From Bacteroidaceae bacterium (GTDB lineage Bacteria > Bacteroidota > Bacteroidia > Bacteroidales > Bacteroidaceae): a DNA stretch of 64,000 bases. Each line of letters opens with the position of its first letter. Position 1 is the stretch's first letter. The stretch covers positions 144,723 to 208,722 of the forward strand of contig JAKSJD010000004.1 in the NCBI GenBank assembly GCA_024398435.1, written 5' to 3'. The position numbers and the translations under genes were made by a program. Positions 55,419 through 63,849 of this stretch are shown here, one piece after another. A model generated the notes under the pieces. The model saw nothing but the letters and a program-made list of their open reading frames with translations, made no database searches and had not been told where the DNA came from.

Positions 55419-56519
55419 ATGAAAAAGATTATATTATTGGCAGCAGTTGCATTGGCTTCACAGTCGATCATGGCTCAGCAGACAACCCTTCGCGAAGCCT
55501 TCAAGGACAAATTCTTGGTAGGAGCTGCAATCAGCATTCGCGACGTGGCAAGCAAAGACCCAAAGGTACAAGCTGCTATCAAGAACAATTTTGCAGTGCT
55601 CACACCTGAGAACTGTATGAAATGTGAGGAAATCCATCCAAAGAAGGACCTCTACGACTTCCGCGATGCCGATGCACTCGTGAAGCTGGCAAAGAAGAAC
55701 AAACAAGCCGTAACAGGCCACTGCCTCGTTTGGCATTCACAGTGTCCTTATTGGATGTTCAAGGATGATTTGGCACAGCCAGTCACTCGCGAAGAACTCA
55801 TCAACCGTATGCGCGACCACATCCACACAGTGGTAGGTCATTTCAAGGGTAAAATCAAGGGTTGGGACGTAGTGAACGAAGCCGTAATGGAAAACGGTAC
55901 ATTACGCAACAGTCAGTACCAACGCACCATTGGCGACGATTTCATTCGCCTTGCATTCCAGTTTGCTCACGAAGCCGACCCTAATGTCGAACTCTACTAC
56001 AACGACTATGGAATGGACAACCCAAACAAGCGCCAACGCGTAGTTGAGTTGATTCGTGAAATCAAGTCACATGGTGGACGAATCGATGCAGTGGGAATGC
56101 AGTGCCACCTTTCATTCGACTCAAATCTCGAAGAATATGAGAAGAGCATTCAGGCATTCCGTGCTGAAGGAGTTAAGGTGATGGTAACCGAGCTCGACCT
56201 CAGTGTACTCCCTTGGCCACAAGGCAATTACGGTGCATCAGTAGAGACAAACTTCGACTATCAGGCTCGTATGAACCCATACACAGACGGTCTTCCAGCA
56301 GAAGTGGCTCAAAAGCAGACCGACTTCTTCAAGAAGTTCTTTGCTTTGCTCCTCAAATATTCCGACGACATCACCCGCGTCACATTCTGGGGACTTTGTG
56401 ATAAAGACAGTTGGAAAAACGGTTGGCCAATGGCTGGCAGAACCGACTATCCACTTGCTCTCGACCGCAACTACGAACCAAAACCATTCGTTTCTGAAAT
56501 TATTAAACTTGTAAAATAA
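55419..56519 (+). CDS. xynA: Secreted GH10 endo-1,4-beta-xylanase
   Basis: GH10 xylanases cut the beta-1,4-xylan backbone with retention of configuration. The 366-aa protein has a signal peptide (MKKIILLAAVALASQSIMAQ), the conserved TPENCMKCEEIHP and HCLVWHSQCP substrate segments, acid/base Glu154 in WDVVNEAV and nucleophile Glu258 in VMVTELDLSV. It is a single-domain enzyme without a carbohydrate-binding module. The periplasmic form would work on oligosaccharides brought across the outer membrane. It is co-transcribed with the symporter and GH43. Confidence 0.96.
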   Translation: MKKIILLAAVALASQSIMAQQTTLREAFKDKFLVGAAISIRDVASKDPKVQAAIKNNFAVLTPENCMKCEEIHPKKDLYDFRDADALVKLAKKNKQAVTGHCLVWHSQCPYWMFKDDLAQPVTREELINRMRDHIHTVVGHFKGKIKGWDVVNEAVMENGTLRNSQYQRTIGDDFIRLAFQFAHEADPNVELYYNDYGMDNPNKRQRVVELIREIKSHGGRIDAVGMQCHLSFDSNLEEYEKSIQAFRAEGVKVMVTELDLSVLPWPQGNYGASVETNFDYQARMNPYTDGLPAEVAQKQTDFFKKFFALLLKYSDDITRVTFWGLCDKDSWKNGWPMAGRTDYPLALDRNYEPKPFVSEIIKLVK

Positions 56520-56532
56520 ATAACTAATCATT

Positions 56533-57567
56533 ATGGCAACAAAGAGATATTTATTCCCTGCTGACTATATGGCAGACCCATCAGTTCACATCTTCAACGG
56601 TAAAATCTATATCTACCCATCTCACGACTGGGAGTGTGAAAATGTAGAAAACGACAATGGCGACCAATATGTAATGAAGGACTATCACGTGCTTTCAATC
56701 GAAGGCGACCCAATGACAGGCGAGGTAATCGACCACGGTTGTGTTCTCCGTCAGGAAGACATTCCATGGGCAGGCCGTCAGCTTTGGGACTGTGATGTTC
56801 AGGAGTATGAACTGGAAGTGCCAACTAATGCCGAAGAACAGGCAAAGGGCATGGGATTCAGCAAGAAGGTAAAGAAATATATCATGTACTTCCCACTCAA
56901 GGACCGCTGCGACGTTTTCCATTGGGGTATTGCCGTTGCCGACAATCCTGCCGGACCATTCATCCCAAAGGCTGCACCAGTTCCAGGAAGCTACAGCATT
57001 GATATGTGTGCATTCCGTGACGATGCCGACGGAGAAGTTTATGTTTACTTCGGCGGACTCTGGGGCGGACAACTTCAGCGCTATAAGGACAATATTCATC
57101 TTGAGACTCCATACCTTCCAGAAGGAGAAGAGGATGCTCTACCAAGCCGTTGTGTACGTTTGTCAAAGAACGGTATGCACTTCGCAGAGGCTCCACGCCC
57201 AATTCTCGTAGTGGATGAAGAGGGTAAGCCACTGAAGGCCAACGACCCACATCGCTTCTTCGAGGCAAGTTGGACATTCAAGAAGGATGGCAAGTACTAT
57301 TTCACTTACTCAACAGGCGACAGCCACCTCCTTTGCTATGCAATCGGTGACAATCCTTACGGACCATTCACTTATAAGGGAGTTATCCTCACACCAGTTG
57401 TTGGTTGGACCACTCACCATGCCATCATTCCTTGGAAGGACAAGTGGTACCTCTTCCATCATGACAGTGTGCCATCAGGTGGCAAGTCATGGCTCCGCAG
57501 TCTCAAGGTTTGTGAACTTGAGTTCGATGCCAATGGCATGATTAAGACAATTGAAGGTATTGACTGA
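56533..57567 (+). CDS. xynB: Intracellular GH43 beta-xylosidase/arabinofuranosidase
   Basis: GH43 enzymes cleave xylose or arabinose residues by inversion. The 344-aa protein lacks a signal peptide, so it should act in the cytoplasm on imported oligosaccharides. Catalytic residues fit the family: base Asp15 in ADPSVHIF, pKa-modulating Asp157 in SIDMCAFRDD and acid Glu244 in FFEASWTF. It begins 13 nt after GH10 and is closed by a strong terminator. The match to the Prevotella bryantii xynB and Bacteroides ovatus xsa products supports xylosidase activity, with arabinofuranosidase as a possible second activity. Confidence 0.94.
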   Translation: MATKRYLFPADYMADPSVHIFNGKIYIYPSHDWECENVENDNGDQYVMKDYHVLSIEGDPMTGEVIDHGCVLRQEDIPWAGRQLWDCDVQEYELEVPTNAEEQAKGMGFSKKVKKYIMYFPLKDRCDVFHWGIAVADNPAGPFIPKAAPVPGSYSIDMCAFRDDADGEVYVYFGGLWGGQLQRYKDNIHLETPYLPEGEEDALPSRCVRLSKNGMHFAEAPRPILVVDEEGKPLKANDPHRFFEASWTFKKDGKYYFTYSTGDSHLLCYAIGDNPYGPFTYKGVILTPVVGWTTHHAIIPWKDKWYLFHHDSVPSGGKSWLRSLKVCELEFDANGMIKTIEGID

Positions 57568-57592
57568 TTCAATAGCCCTCAACCCACACAAG

Positions 57593-57626
57593 CCCCTCAT
57601 TCCACACACTATGAGGGGTCTTTTTT
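57593..57626 (+). terminator. Terminator of the symporter-GH10-GH43 operon
   Basis: CCCCTCAT (57593-57600) and ATGAGGGG (57611-57618) form a perfect stem, followed by TCTTTTTT. Confidence 0.9.
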
Positions 57627-57660
57627 CATTTAATATAATATAGGTATAATTCGAATTGAG

Positions 57661-59673
57661 ATGAAAACTTTTCGTACACTTATCCTCGCAGCGGCAACGC
57701 TTTGTTGCCTTTCCGTATCGGCCGATGATGGCCACGACCTTTGGTTCCGACTCATGCAAAGTCCCTATTGGGGATTGAGCCAGAGCGACTACAATGCCCT
57801 GAAAGTTACGTCGATGCGTCAGGCAATCGATGATGAGGTCAATGGCATTCTGAAGCATATGCCCGAATATATGGGAAAGGACATTGCCACCATACGGACC
57901 AATCTCTCGAAAGATGCCAATACAGGCGAGGAAGGCTTCATCATCAGCAACGATAAGCGCACAATCACCATATCAGCCTCTACAGAGAAAGGCCTTCTCT
58001 ATGGAGTGTTTGCTGTGAGTCGATTGGAGCTTGCAGGCAAGTTGCCAAAGCCAGGCAAGTCGATTGTCGACAAGCCAATGTGCCAGTATCGCATCCTCAA
58101 CCATTGGGACAACCTCAACGGCACCATTGAACGAGGATTTGCCGGTCGTTCCATCTTCTTCGGAAAACCTATCGACGACACGATTATCCGCGAATATGCC
58201 CGTGCCAACGCATCGGTAGGCATCAACGGAACTGTGCTCAACAATGTGAATTCATCACCACAGATACTCAGCGACGAGAACATCAAGCTCGCAGCCCATG
58301 TGGCCGACATTCTCCGTCCTTATGGCATCAAGGTCTATCTTTCCGTCAATTTTGCATCGCCAAAGGCATTTGGTGGTCTGCCAACAGCCGACCCACTCGA
58401 TCCAGCGGTTCGCCAATGGTGGAAGGCCAAGGCAAAGGAGCTCTACAAGGTCATTCCTGATTTCGGTGGATTCCTTGTGAAAGCCAACAGTGAGGGCCAA
58501 CCAGGTCCTGGCGATTTCGGTCGCACCCATGCTGAGGGAGCCAATATGATGGCCGAAGCCCTTGAGCCATTCGGAGGCATCGTCATGTGGCGAGCATTCG
58601 TCTATGCTCCCGACAGTCCCGACCGTGCCAATCAGGCTTATGATGAGTTTATGCCACTCGACGGACAGTTCCACGACAATGTGATTGTGCAGATAAAGAA
58701 CGGTCCAATCGATTTCCAGCCACGCGAACCAGTGAGTCCGCTTTTCCTTGGAATGAAGAATACCAAGATGATGCCTGAGTTCCAGATTACACAGGAATAC
58801 ACGGGCGAAAGCATCCACACATGCTTCCTTGCATCGATGTGGCGCGAGTTCTACGACGACATCCACATGGTCGACCCATCCATCCAATATCCAGCCATTG
58901 CAGGCGTGGCCAATATAGGCGACAGTCGCACATGGTGTGGCAGTGATATGAGTCAGGTCAACTGGTATGCATTCGGTCGAATGGCATGGAATCCCGACAT
59001 TCAGCCAGCCCAGATAGCCGATGAATGGTTGCGTCAGACCTTCACCATCAATCCAAAGTTCCTCAAGCCAATGACGAAGGTGCTCCTTCAGTCGCGTGAG
59101 GCAGTGGTAAGTTATATGATGCCAATCGGTCTTCACCACATCTTTGCCGGCAACCACCATTATGGTCCCGAACCATGGTATGCCCCTCGAGGTGTTCGTT
59201 CCGACTGGACTCCTCCTTACTATCACAAGGCCGATGCCGAAGGACTTGGATTCGACCGTATGGCCACTGGTTCGAACAATATTGCTCAGTATCCAGAGCC
59301 ACTTCGCACCTACTATGCCAATTCCGACAAATACCTCGTCTATTTCCATCACGCACCATGGAGCCGTGTTTGGCCTCTGCTCTGCAAGAAGTATGATGAG
59401 GGAGTCCGTCAGGCCGAGCAGTTTGCCACGACTTGGCACAGCATGAAAGCCTATGTAGATGCCGAGACATTCGACCGTCAGGCCCTCCGTTTCGACCGTC
59501 AGGCAAAGGATGCATGGTGGTGGCGCGATGCCTGCACGCAGTATTTCCAGCAGTTCAGCAAGATGCCAATGCCAAAGAAGAGTCCAGCACCACGCTATCA
59601 ACTTGCCGACCTCATGAAGTATCGTCTGCCAATCGACAACTACACCGCAGCTCCTATCGACCAGTTGCCTTAG
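57661..59673 (+). CDS. aguA: Secreted GH67 alpha-glucuronidase
   Basis: GH67 removes 4-O-methylglucuronic acid from the non-reducing end of xylooligosaccharides. The 670-aa protein has a signal peptide (to about 21), an N-terminal sandwich domain, and the catalytic acid Glu278 in KANSEGQPGP with Asp351 (NGPIDFQPREP) and Glu379 (FQITQEYTG). The spacings of 73 and 28 residues equal those between Glu292, Asp365 and Glu393 of the Cellvibrio enzyme. The length fits. It follows the GH10/GH43 operon terminator by 34 nt, so it likely has its own promoter, although no -7 box stands out. Confidence 0.96.
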   Translation: MKTFRTLILAAATLCCLSVSADDGHDLWFRLMQSPYWGLSQSDYNALKVTSMRQAIDDEVNGILKHMPEYMGKDIATIRTNLSKDANTGEEGFIISNDKRTITISASTEKGLLYGVFAVSRLELAGKLPKPGKSIVDKPMCQYRILNHWDNLNGTIERGFAGRSIFFGKPIDDTIIREYARANASVGINGTVLNNVNSSPQILSDENIKLAAHVADILRPYGIKVYLSVNFASPKAFGGLPTADPLDPAVRQWWKAKAKELYKVIPDFGGFLVKANSEGQPGPGDFGRTHAEGANMMAEALEPFGGIVMWRAFVYAPDSPDRANQAYDEFMPLDGQFHDNVIVQIKNGPIDFQPREPVSPLFLGMKNTKMMPEFQITQEYTGESIHTCFLASMWREFYDDIHMVDPSIQYPAIAGVANIGDSRTWCGSDMSQVNWYAFGRMAWNPDIQPAQIADEWLRQTFTINPKFLKPMTKVLLQSREAVVSYMMPIGLHHIFAGNHHYGPEPWYAPRGVRSDWTPPYYHKADAEGLGFDRMATGSNNIAQYPEPLRTYYANSDKYLVYFHHAPWSRVWPLLCKKYDEGVRQAEQFATTWHSMKAYVDAETFDRQALRFDRQAKDAWWWRDACTQYFQQFSKMPMPKKSPAPRYQLADLMKYRLPIDNYTAAPIDQLP

Positions 59674-59715
59674 GGGGAAACGAGCCCCCTTCCTGTTCCC
59701 CCCTAAGGGGGAAAG
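59671..59715. repeat. C/G-rich dispersed element after GH67
   Basis: Sequence of the form TAGGGGGAAA...GCCCCCTTCCTGTTCCCCCC followed by AAGGGGGAAAG includes the GH67 stop codon. Similar elements occur at 22292-22320, 63006-63050 and 63601-63655. It can fold as a hairpin and may act as a terminator. Confidence 0.65.
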
Positions 59716-59865
59716 AGACCGCTGGGATTATAATTTCCTCGGTTCCCCTCTTATAATAAAGATCTGGATAGCCTTTGCGAACTCTTGCTCTGCGTGAGGC
59801 AAAAATCTCATAGTCGATAAGTTGGTGTCATTAAGTATATAACAACCAAAATAAAAAAACCAATT

Positions 59866-62800
59866 ATGAAAAAAACTTACCTTGTATTGCTCCTGCTTAC
59901 ATTGTGCATGGCCATGAATGCACAGGAGCGTCGACCAATCGATTCGAAGCACCCAATGTGGCTTGTCCACGTAGATGTTTGGAACAAGGCCGATCCACAG
60001 AAAATCATCAACTTGATTCCAGATGAAATCAAGCCTTATGTAGTTCTCAACCTCTCCCTCTCGTGCCAGTACGACACCGAGAAGAACGTCTACAAGATGC
60101 CACAGAATGCAGTGAAGACCTACAAGTCGTGGGGTACTGTATGTCAGGCCAACGGAATGTGGTTCACTTGTCAGCCTGCCAGTGGTGGTCACACCCACAT
60201 TCAGGACGACGACCTCGAGACCTTCGAGTATTTCTACAAGCGATTCCCTAACTTCCTCGGATGGAACTATGCCGAGCAGTTCTGGGGTTTCGACGAGGCT
60301 AATGACAAGAGCAGTAGCACACAGGCAAGCCGTATTGCCCTCTTCGCCAAACTCGTCCCAATGGCCCACAAGTACGGAGGATTCCTCACAGTCAGTTTCT
60401 GCGGAAACATCTGGTCCCACCCACTCAATCCAGTCGGAATGATGAAGCGCAATTCGTCGCTTCTCAATGCATGTAAGAAATATCCAGAGGCAATGCTTTG
60501 GCTCTATAAGTACACCACCTCTTCATGCTTCTACAACAACGAGAGCGTCACCTTCTCACCATTCATCTCAGGATTGGCAGCCAACTATGGAGTGCGCTAC
60601 GACAACTGTGGATGGAACGGAGCCCTCAGTTCCCTTCTCGGCGAGGATCATGGAAAGAAATACCCAATAGCAGCCGGAATCGGAACTGTGATGGAACAGA
60701 CAGCAGTCAATGGCGGAGCCGTTTGGGACGGACCTGAACTCATCTGGACCGAAGACTTCCAGAATCTCAACAACTCCACAGTCGATGGATTCACACGCCG
60801 CAACTGGGGCTGTTTCCCTGGATTCAAGAATGCATGGCTCGATATGTTCCAGAAGATTATCGACGGAGCCATCTACATTCCTTCGCGCGAGGAAGTGGTG
60901 AAGAAGACCAAGATAATCGTCATCAACGATGTTTCTTCAGGCAACGACGAACAGAAATATGCAGCATGGGGCGACCTCTATGACGGCCTCTACAAGCAGA
61001 CCGACCCATTCAACCGCGGCAACGGTCAGTGGATGGACAATTTCTGCTACTTCAAGAAGACAGGTCGCTACGGAGCCATTCCAGTAGCCATCGGAGTTTA
61101 CGACGACCTCGCACGCGCCATTCCTGTTCAGGTGAAGAAATCAAACTACACATCCCGTTGGTCGAGTCAGACAAGGAAGGTGAACGACTTCAACAATCAG
61201 TATCCGGAAGTGAGCAAGGGCGACCTCTACGTATCGCGCTATCGCAATCAGTTGATTACCTACACACCTTACACATATATCAACAGCCACAAGACAGCCA
61301 CTGCCGATATTCCTCTCCAGTACAACACTTGCGACTCACTCACCCTCATATGGGGCAAGCTCAGCAGCGGAAGCGTTCGTGAATATGCCGACCACATCGA
61401 CTTCTACCTCAACAACTATCGCACCGACACCACAAGCGTCGTAACCGATAAGATTATCATCAAGGGCGTCACATCCGAACCATCGTTCAAGCTCAAAAGG
61501 CGCGTACAGGCATCAGGATCAGCATCAGGCTCATATGTTGATTCCACACAGACCTACACCATCCTCGTGCGCCACATGGGACCAGTCGACCTGACAGTCA
61601 ACTGCTCAGGCGATGCCACCGACCGTCTCACCGACTATCTCAGCGACACATCCCTCTCCCTCGACCTCCCGCGTCAGCCAGAGCCTTACTTCGGCCCAAT
61701 CACCATCGAAGCCGAGGACATGGACTATAAGAGCATCAAGAGTTGCTGTACCGACCCATACGGATGGTATCCAAACGTGTTCGGCCATGCAGGCAACGGA
61801 TTCATGGATATGGGCACCAACACAGCCGGAGCCCTTCGCCACAATCTCTCTCTCGCCAAGGGCGGCAACTATCAGATAGCCATCAAGTACTGCAATGCCA
61901 GCAAGGCAGGCAGCATGAAAGTCGTTTTAGGCACTCAGACCCTCACAGCCAAGATCGAGAAGACAGGACTCAACCAGTGGAAGAAAGCCACAGTCGATGT
62001 AGAGATGAAGGAAGGCAACAACCAGCTCACCATCACCAACACATCAGGCATCGGCCTCTATATCGACAACATCACATACGTTCCTGAAGGCACAGAGCCA
62101 GAACTCTTCGGCATCAACATCCGTCAGGCCGACCATGGAACCGTCACTTGCAGTGTCGATTCAGCAGCCGAAGGCGAAACCGTCACACTCAATGTGGAAG
62201 TTGAAGACGGATACAAGCTCACAGGATGGACCGTAGTCCACGGAGGCATCACAGTCAATGCCGACGGCACCTTCATCATGCCTGATGACAATGTGACCCT
62301 CATGCCACTCTTCGCCGACCTCACAGCCGTCTACACCCTCGACTACAACGGAGTGCTCAACGGAACCCTCCCACCAGGATGGCAGTGTACACAGGAAAAC
62401 AGCGACGTCCACAGCTATCCAAACAGCTACTCATCAGGAGCCCGTACATTCGTAGGCTTCGACGGCTATCAAGGAGCAGCCCTCTATTGGCGCAACGACA
62501 GGGCAGAATACGGCCGCCAGTCGGGCTACAACCTCCGTCTCACCGCAGGCAGCTACCGCCTCACCTTCGCCATGGCAGCATGGAAGGGCAGTCCACGCTA
62601 TAAAGTGCAGATACTCTCCACAAGCGGCACCGTCATAGCCGAAGCCAAGCAAGGCACAGGCTATCTCGCCACACCAAACGTGAACGGCAGCACCAGCGGC
62701 AGCATCAAGTCGGCTACGGAATACACTCTCGACTTCGACATCAAGACCACAGGCAACTACGTCATCAGTTTCCAAAACACATCCAGCACCGGTGGAGGCT

Positions 62801-62997
62801 TCACCGAGTTCCTCCTCGCTGAATGTCGCATCAACACCGTAGTACCAGCAGGTATCGAGCAAATCGAATCCGACAGAGTCGGCATCGTTGGCAGCGAAAT
62901 CTACACTATCAGCGGTACTCGCAGTCAGACCCTCCAGCGCGGCATCAACATCATCCGCACATCCGATGGCAAGACCAAGAAAGTACTCGTGAAGTAA
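59866..62997 (+). CDS. Multidomain GH98 glycoside hydrolase, likely xylanase
   Basis: GH98 enzymes are endo-acting; most are known from blood-group glycans, but a Bacteroides ovatus member acts on glucuronoarabinoxylan. The 1043-aa protein has a signal peptide (to about 20), a GH98 catalytic barrel (about 24-345) beginning RRPIDSKHPMWLVHVDVWNK with YPNFLGWNYAEQFWGFDE-type carboxylates, a GH98 C-terminal sandwich to about 590, a CBM35-like domain (about 607-743, ITIEAEDMDYKS), an InlB-type repeat (about 750-820), another sandwich (about 828-965) and a C-terminal tail ending in IIRTSDGKTKKVLVK that resembles a surface sorting signal. Endoxylanase activity is inferred from the family and from context. 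Confidence 0.9.
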   Translation: MKKTYLVLLLLTLCMAMNAQERRPIDSKHPMWLVHVDVWNKADPQKIINLIPDEIKPYVVLNLSLSCQYDTEKNVYKMPQNAVKTYKSWGTVCQANGMWFTCQPASGGHTHIQDDDLETFEYFYKRFPNFLGWNYAEQFWGFDEANDKSSSTQASRIALFAKLVPMAHKYGGFLTVSFCGNIWSHPLNPVGMMKRNSSLLNACKKYPEAMLWLYKYTTSSCFYNNESVTFSPFISGLAANYGVRYDNCGWNGALSSLLGEDHGKKYPIAAGIGTVMEQTAVNGGAVWDGPELIWTEDFQNLNNSTVDGFTRRNWGCFPGFKNAWLDMFQKIIDGAIYIPSREEVVKKTKIIVINDVSSGNDEQKYAAWGDLYDGLYKQTDPFNRGNGQWMDNFCYFKKTGRYGAIPVAIGVYDDLARAIPVQVKKSNYTSRWSSQTRKVNDFNNQYPEVSKGDLYVSRYRNQLITYTPYTYINSHKTATADIPLQYNTCDSLTLIWGKLSSGSVREYADHIDFYLNNYRTDTTSVVTDKIIIKGVTSEPSFKLKRRVQASGSASGSYVDSTQTYTILVRHMGPVDLTVNCSGDATDRLTDYLSDTSLSLDLPRQPEPYFGPITIEAEDMDYKSIKSCCTDPYGWYPNVFGHAGNGFMDMGTNTAGALRHNLSLAKGGNYQIAIKYCNASKAGSMKVVLGTQTLTAKIEKTGLNQWKKATVDVEMKEGNNQLTITNTSGIGLYIDNITYVPEGTEPELFGINIRQADHGTVTCSVDSAAEGETVTLNVEVEDGYKLTGWTVVHGGITVNADGTFIMPDDNVTLMPLFADLTAVYTLDYNGVLNGTLPPGWQCTQENSDVHSYPNSYSSGARTFVGFDGYQGAALYWRNDRAEYGRQSGYNLRLTAGSYRLTFAMAAWKGSPRYKVQILSTSGTVIAEAKQGTGYLATPNVNGSTSGSIKSATEYTLDFDIKTTGNYVISFQNTSSTGGGFTEFLLAECRINTVVPAGIEQIESDRVGIVGSEIYTISGTRSQTLQRGINIIRTSDGKTKKVLVK

Positions 62998-63005
62998 AAA
63001 GTCAA

Positions 63006-63050
63006 AGCCCCCCTCCCGTCCCCCCAAGGGGGGATGATTGGGGATTGGTT
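63006..63050. repeat. C-rich dispersed element, copy near GH98 end
   Basis: The element reads GCCCCCCTCCCGTCCCCCC, then AAGGGGGGATGATTGGGGAT and TGGTT. The version at 63601-63655 matches it closely but has a 6-9 nt insertion before GGGGGATTGGTTAA. Confidence 0.8.
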
Positions 63051-63100
63051 AACGGTTATCAGTTCACGGTTAACTGCTGATAGCTAAAAAATATAGAAAA

Positions 63101-63131
63101 GGGTCAGCACATAATGTGTTGGCCCTTTTTT
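63101..63131 (+). terminator. Terminator after the GH98 gene
   Basis: GGGTCAGCACA and TGTGTTGGCCC pair over 11 positions with GT pairs, followed by TTTTTT, about 100 nt past the GH98 stop. Confidence 0.9.
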
Positions 63132-63149
63132 GTTTCAAGGTTATGAGGC

Positions 63150-63253
63150 AAAAAAAGGCCGGCACGCTTGCCAGCCAAGAGTTATGTTCATTATTTGTTA
63201 CAATATAAAAAAGCTCGTCTCACGACGTATTATGAAAAAATTGTATTATTATA
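63150..63253 (-). ncRNA. Candidate intergenic small RNA, about 104 nt
   Basis: On the minus strand a TAACTTTG promoter box (63267-63260) would start a transcript near 63253. It ends at a perfect 8-bp hairpin GGCTGGCA/TGCCGGCC (63176-63157) followed by seven T. A second small hairpin CGTC-GTGA-GACG (63227-63216) with a T tract lies inside and could act as an early stop. The only internal ATG frame, 16 codons, runs into the terminator. No known RNA family is recognised. Confidence 0.4.
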
Positions 63254-63259
63254 CGGTGG

Positions 63260-63267
63260 CAAAGTTA
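63260..63267 (-). promoter_or_regulatory. -7 promoter box for candidate small RNA
   Basis: The minus strand reads TAACTTTG, a perfect TAnnTTTG box. A weak -33-like TATTG lies about 17 nt upstream. Confidence 0.45.
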
Positions 63268-63363
63268 CTAAAAAAAATCATAGCAATAACGTTAACGAAC
63301 AACTTTTTATCTTCGTTACCTATTATTTTTATTAATAATGGGGAAAATGGTAAAGGGAGAACG

Positions 63364-63427
63364 AAAAAAGGGCAGACCTTATATAATGTACAATATAGAA
63401 TGTAAAATGTACAATTATAGGCTGCCC
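63364..63427 (-). terminator. Terminator of the smalltalk gene
   Basis: On the minus strand GGGCAG (63427-63422) and CTGCCC (63375-63370) enclose AT-rich TACATT repeats and are followed by TTTTTT, 25 nt past the stop. Confidence 0.7.
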
Positions 63428-63451
63428 GATTTCAGTTGAAAGGCCAAGGCC

Positions 63452-63589
63452 TTAGAGGTTTGTGAGGAATCCGTGAATTCCTGCTGCCGACATGCATGAG
63501 GCAAGTCCAAGAGCACTGGCAAGACCAGTCAACACGGCCACGATGATTTTAATCACGAGACTCAAAGTCTCTTTGTTCTTGTCGTTCAT
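63452..63589 (-). CDS. Smalltalk-like 45-aa membrane protein
   Basis: The 45-residue product begins MNDKNKETLSLVIKIIVAVL, continues with TGLASALGLASCMSAAG and ends in HGFLTNL. A charged start, one membrane helix and a conserved-looking SC near the end match the tiny Bacteroidetes proteins annotated 'smalltalk', usually found near phage-like amidase and HU-like genes. Here it stands alone between repeats, with a terminator and no such neighbours inside the window. Function unknown. Confidence 0.8.
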   Translation of the reverse strand: MNDKNKETLSLVIKIIVAVLTGLASALGLASCMSAAGIHGFLTNL

Positions 63590-63600
63590 AATGTTATAGG

Positions 63601-63655
63601 CCCCCCTCCTGTCCCCCCATAGGGGGAATGATGTGAATGATGGGGGATTGGTTAA
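63601..63655. repeat. C-rich dispersed element upstream of smalltalk gene
   Basis: The element reads CCCCCCTCCTGTCCCCCC, then ATAGGGGGAATGATG and GGGGGATTGGTTAA. It begins 11 nt beyond the smalltalk start codon, so it could influence its transcription. Confidence 0.8.
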
Positions 63656-63690
63656 TAGATTGTTTTAGAGATTTTAGTTTTAGTTTTGTG

Positions 63691-63711
63691 TTGCAAAGTT
63701 TTGCTTTGCAA
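63691..63711. repeat. TTGCAAAG...CTTTGCAA palindrome
   Basis: Perfect 8-bp arms with a 5-nt spacer lie 25 bp before the second 80-bp element. A near-copy (TTGCAAAG...CTTGCAA) lies at 22113-22133, close to the first 80-bp element. Confidence 0.65.
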
Positions 63712-63736
63712 TAAACTATATAAGAAACCTACCATT

Positions 63737-63816
63737 TTCTTATAATGTTTATGGTCATTTCTTATAATGTTTTGCTATGTTTATTATAAGAAAAGTACCT
63801 GTTCTTTATAATGTTT
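63737..63816. repeat. 80-bp dispersed element, copy 2
   Basis: This has the same arrangement as 21873-21952: three direct TTATAATGTTT motifs (63740, 63762, 63806) and one inverted TTATTATAAGAAA (63781-63793) between the second and third. The interval sequences differ, so the motif spacing is what is conserved. Confidence 0.85.
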
Positions 63817-63849
63817 TTAGATTCGTGTTGCGAGGTTTTGCCCTGAAAC

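Noticed and set aside
58255-59601. 448-codon open frame on the minus strand opposite GH67
   Set aside because: It lies entirely inside a complete GH67 gene with correctly spaced catalytic residues; no signal, domain or promoter supports it.
63130-63405. 91-codon plus-strand frame between the GH98 terminator and the smalltalk gene
   Set aside because: It runs through a minus-strand promoter box and two terminator hairpins, and the peptide shows no domain or signal.
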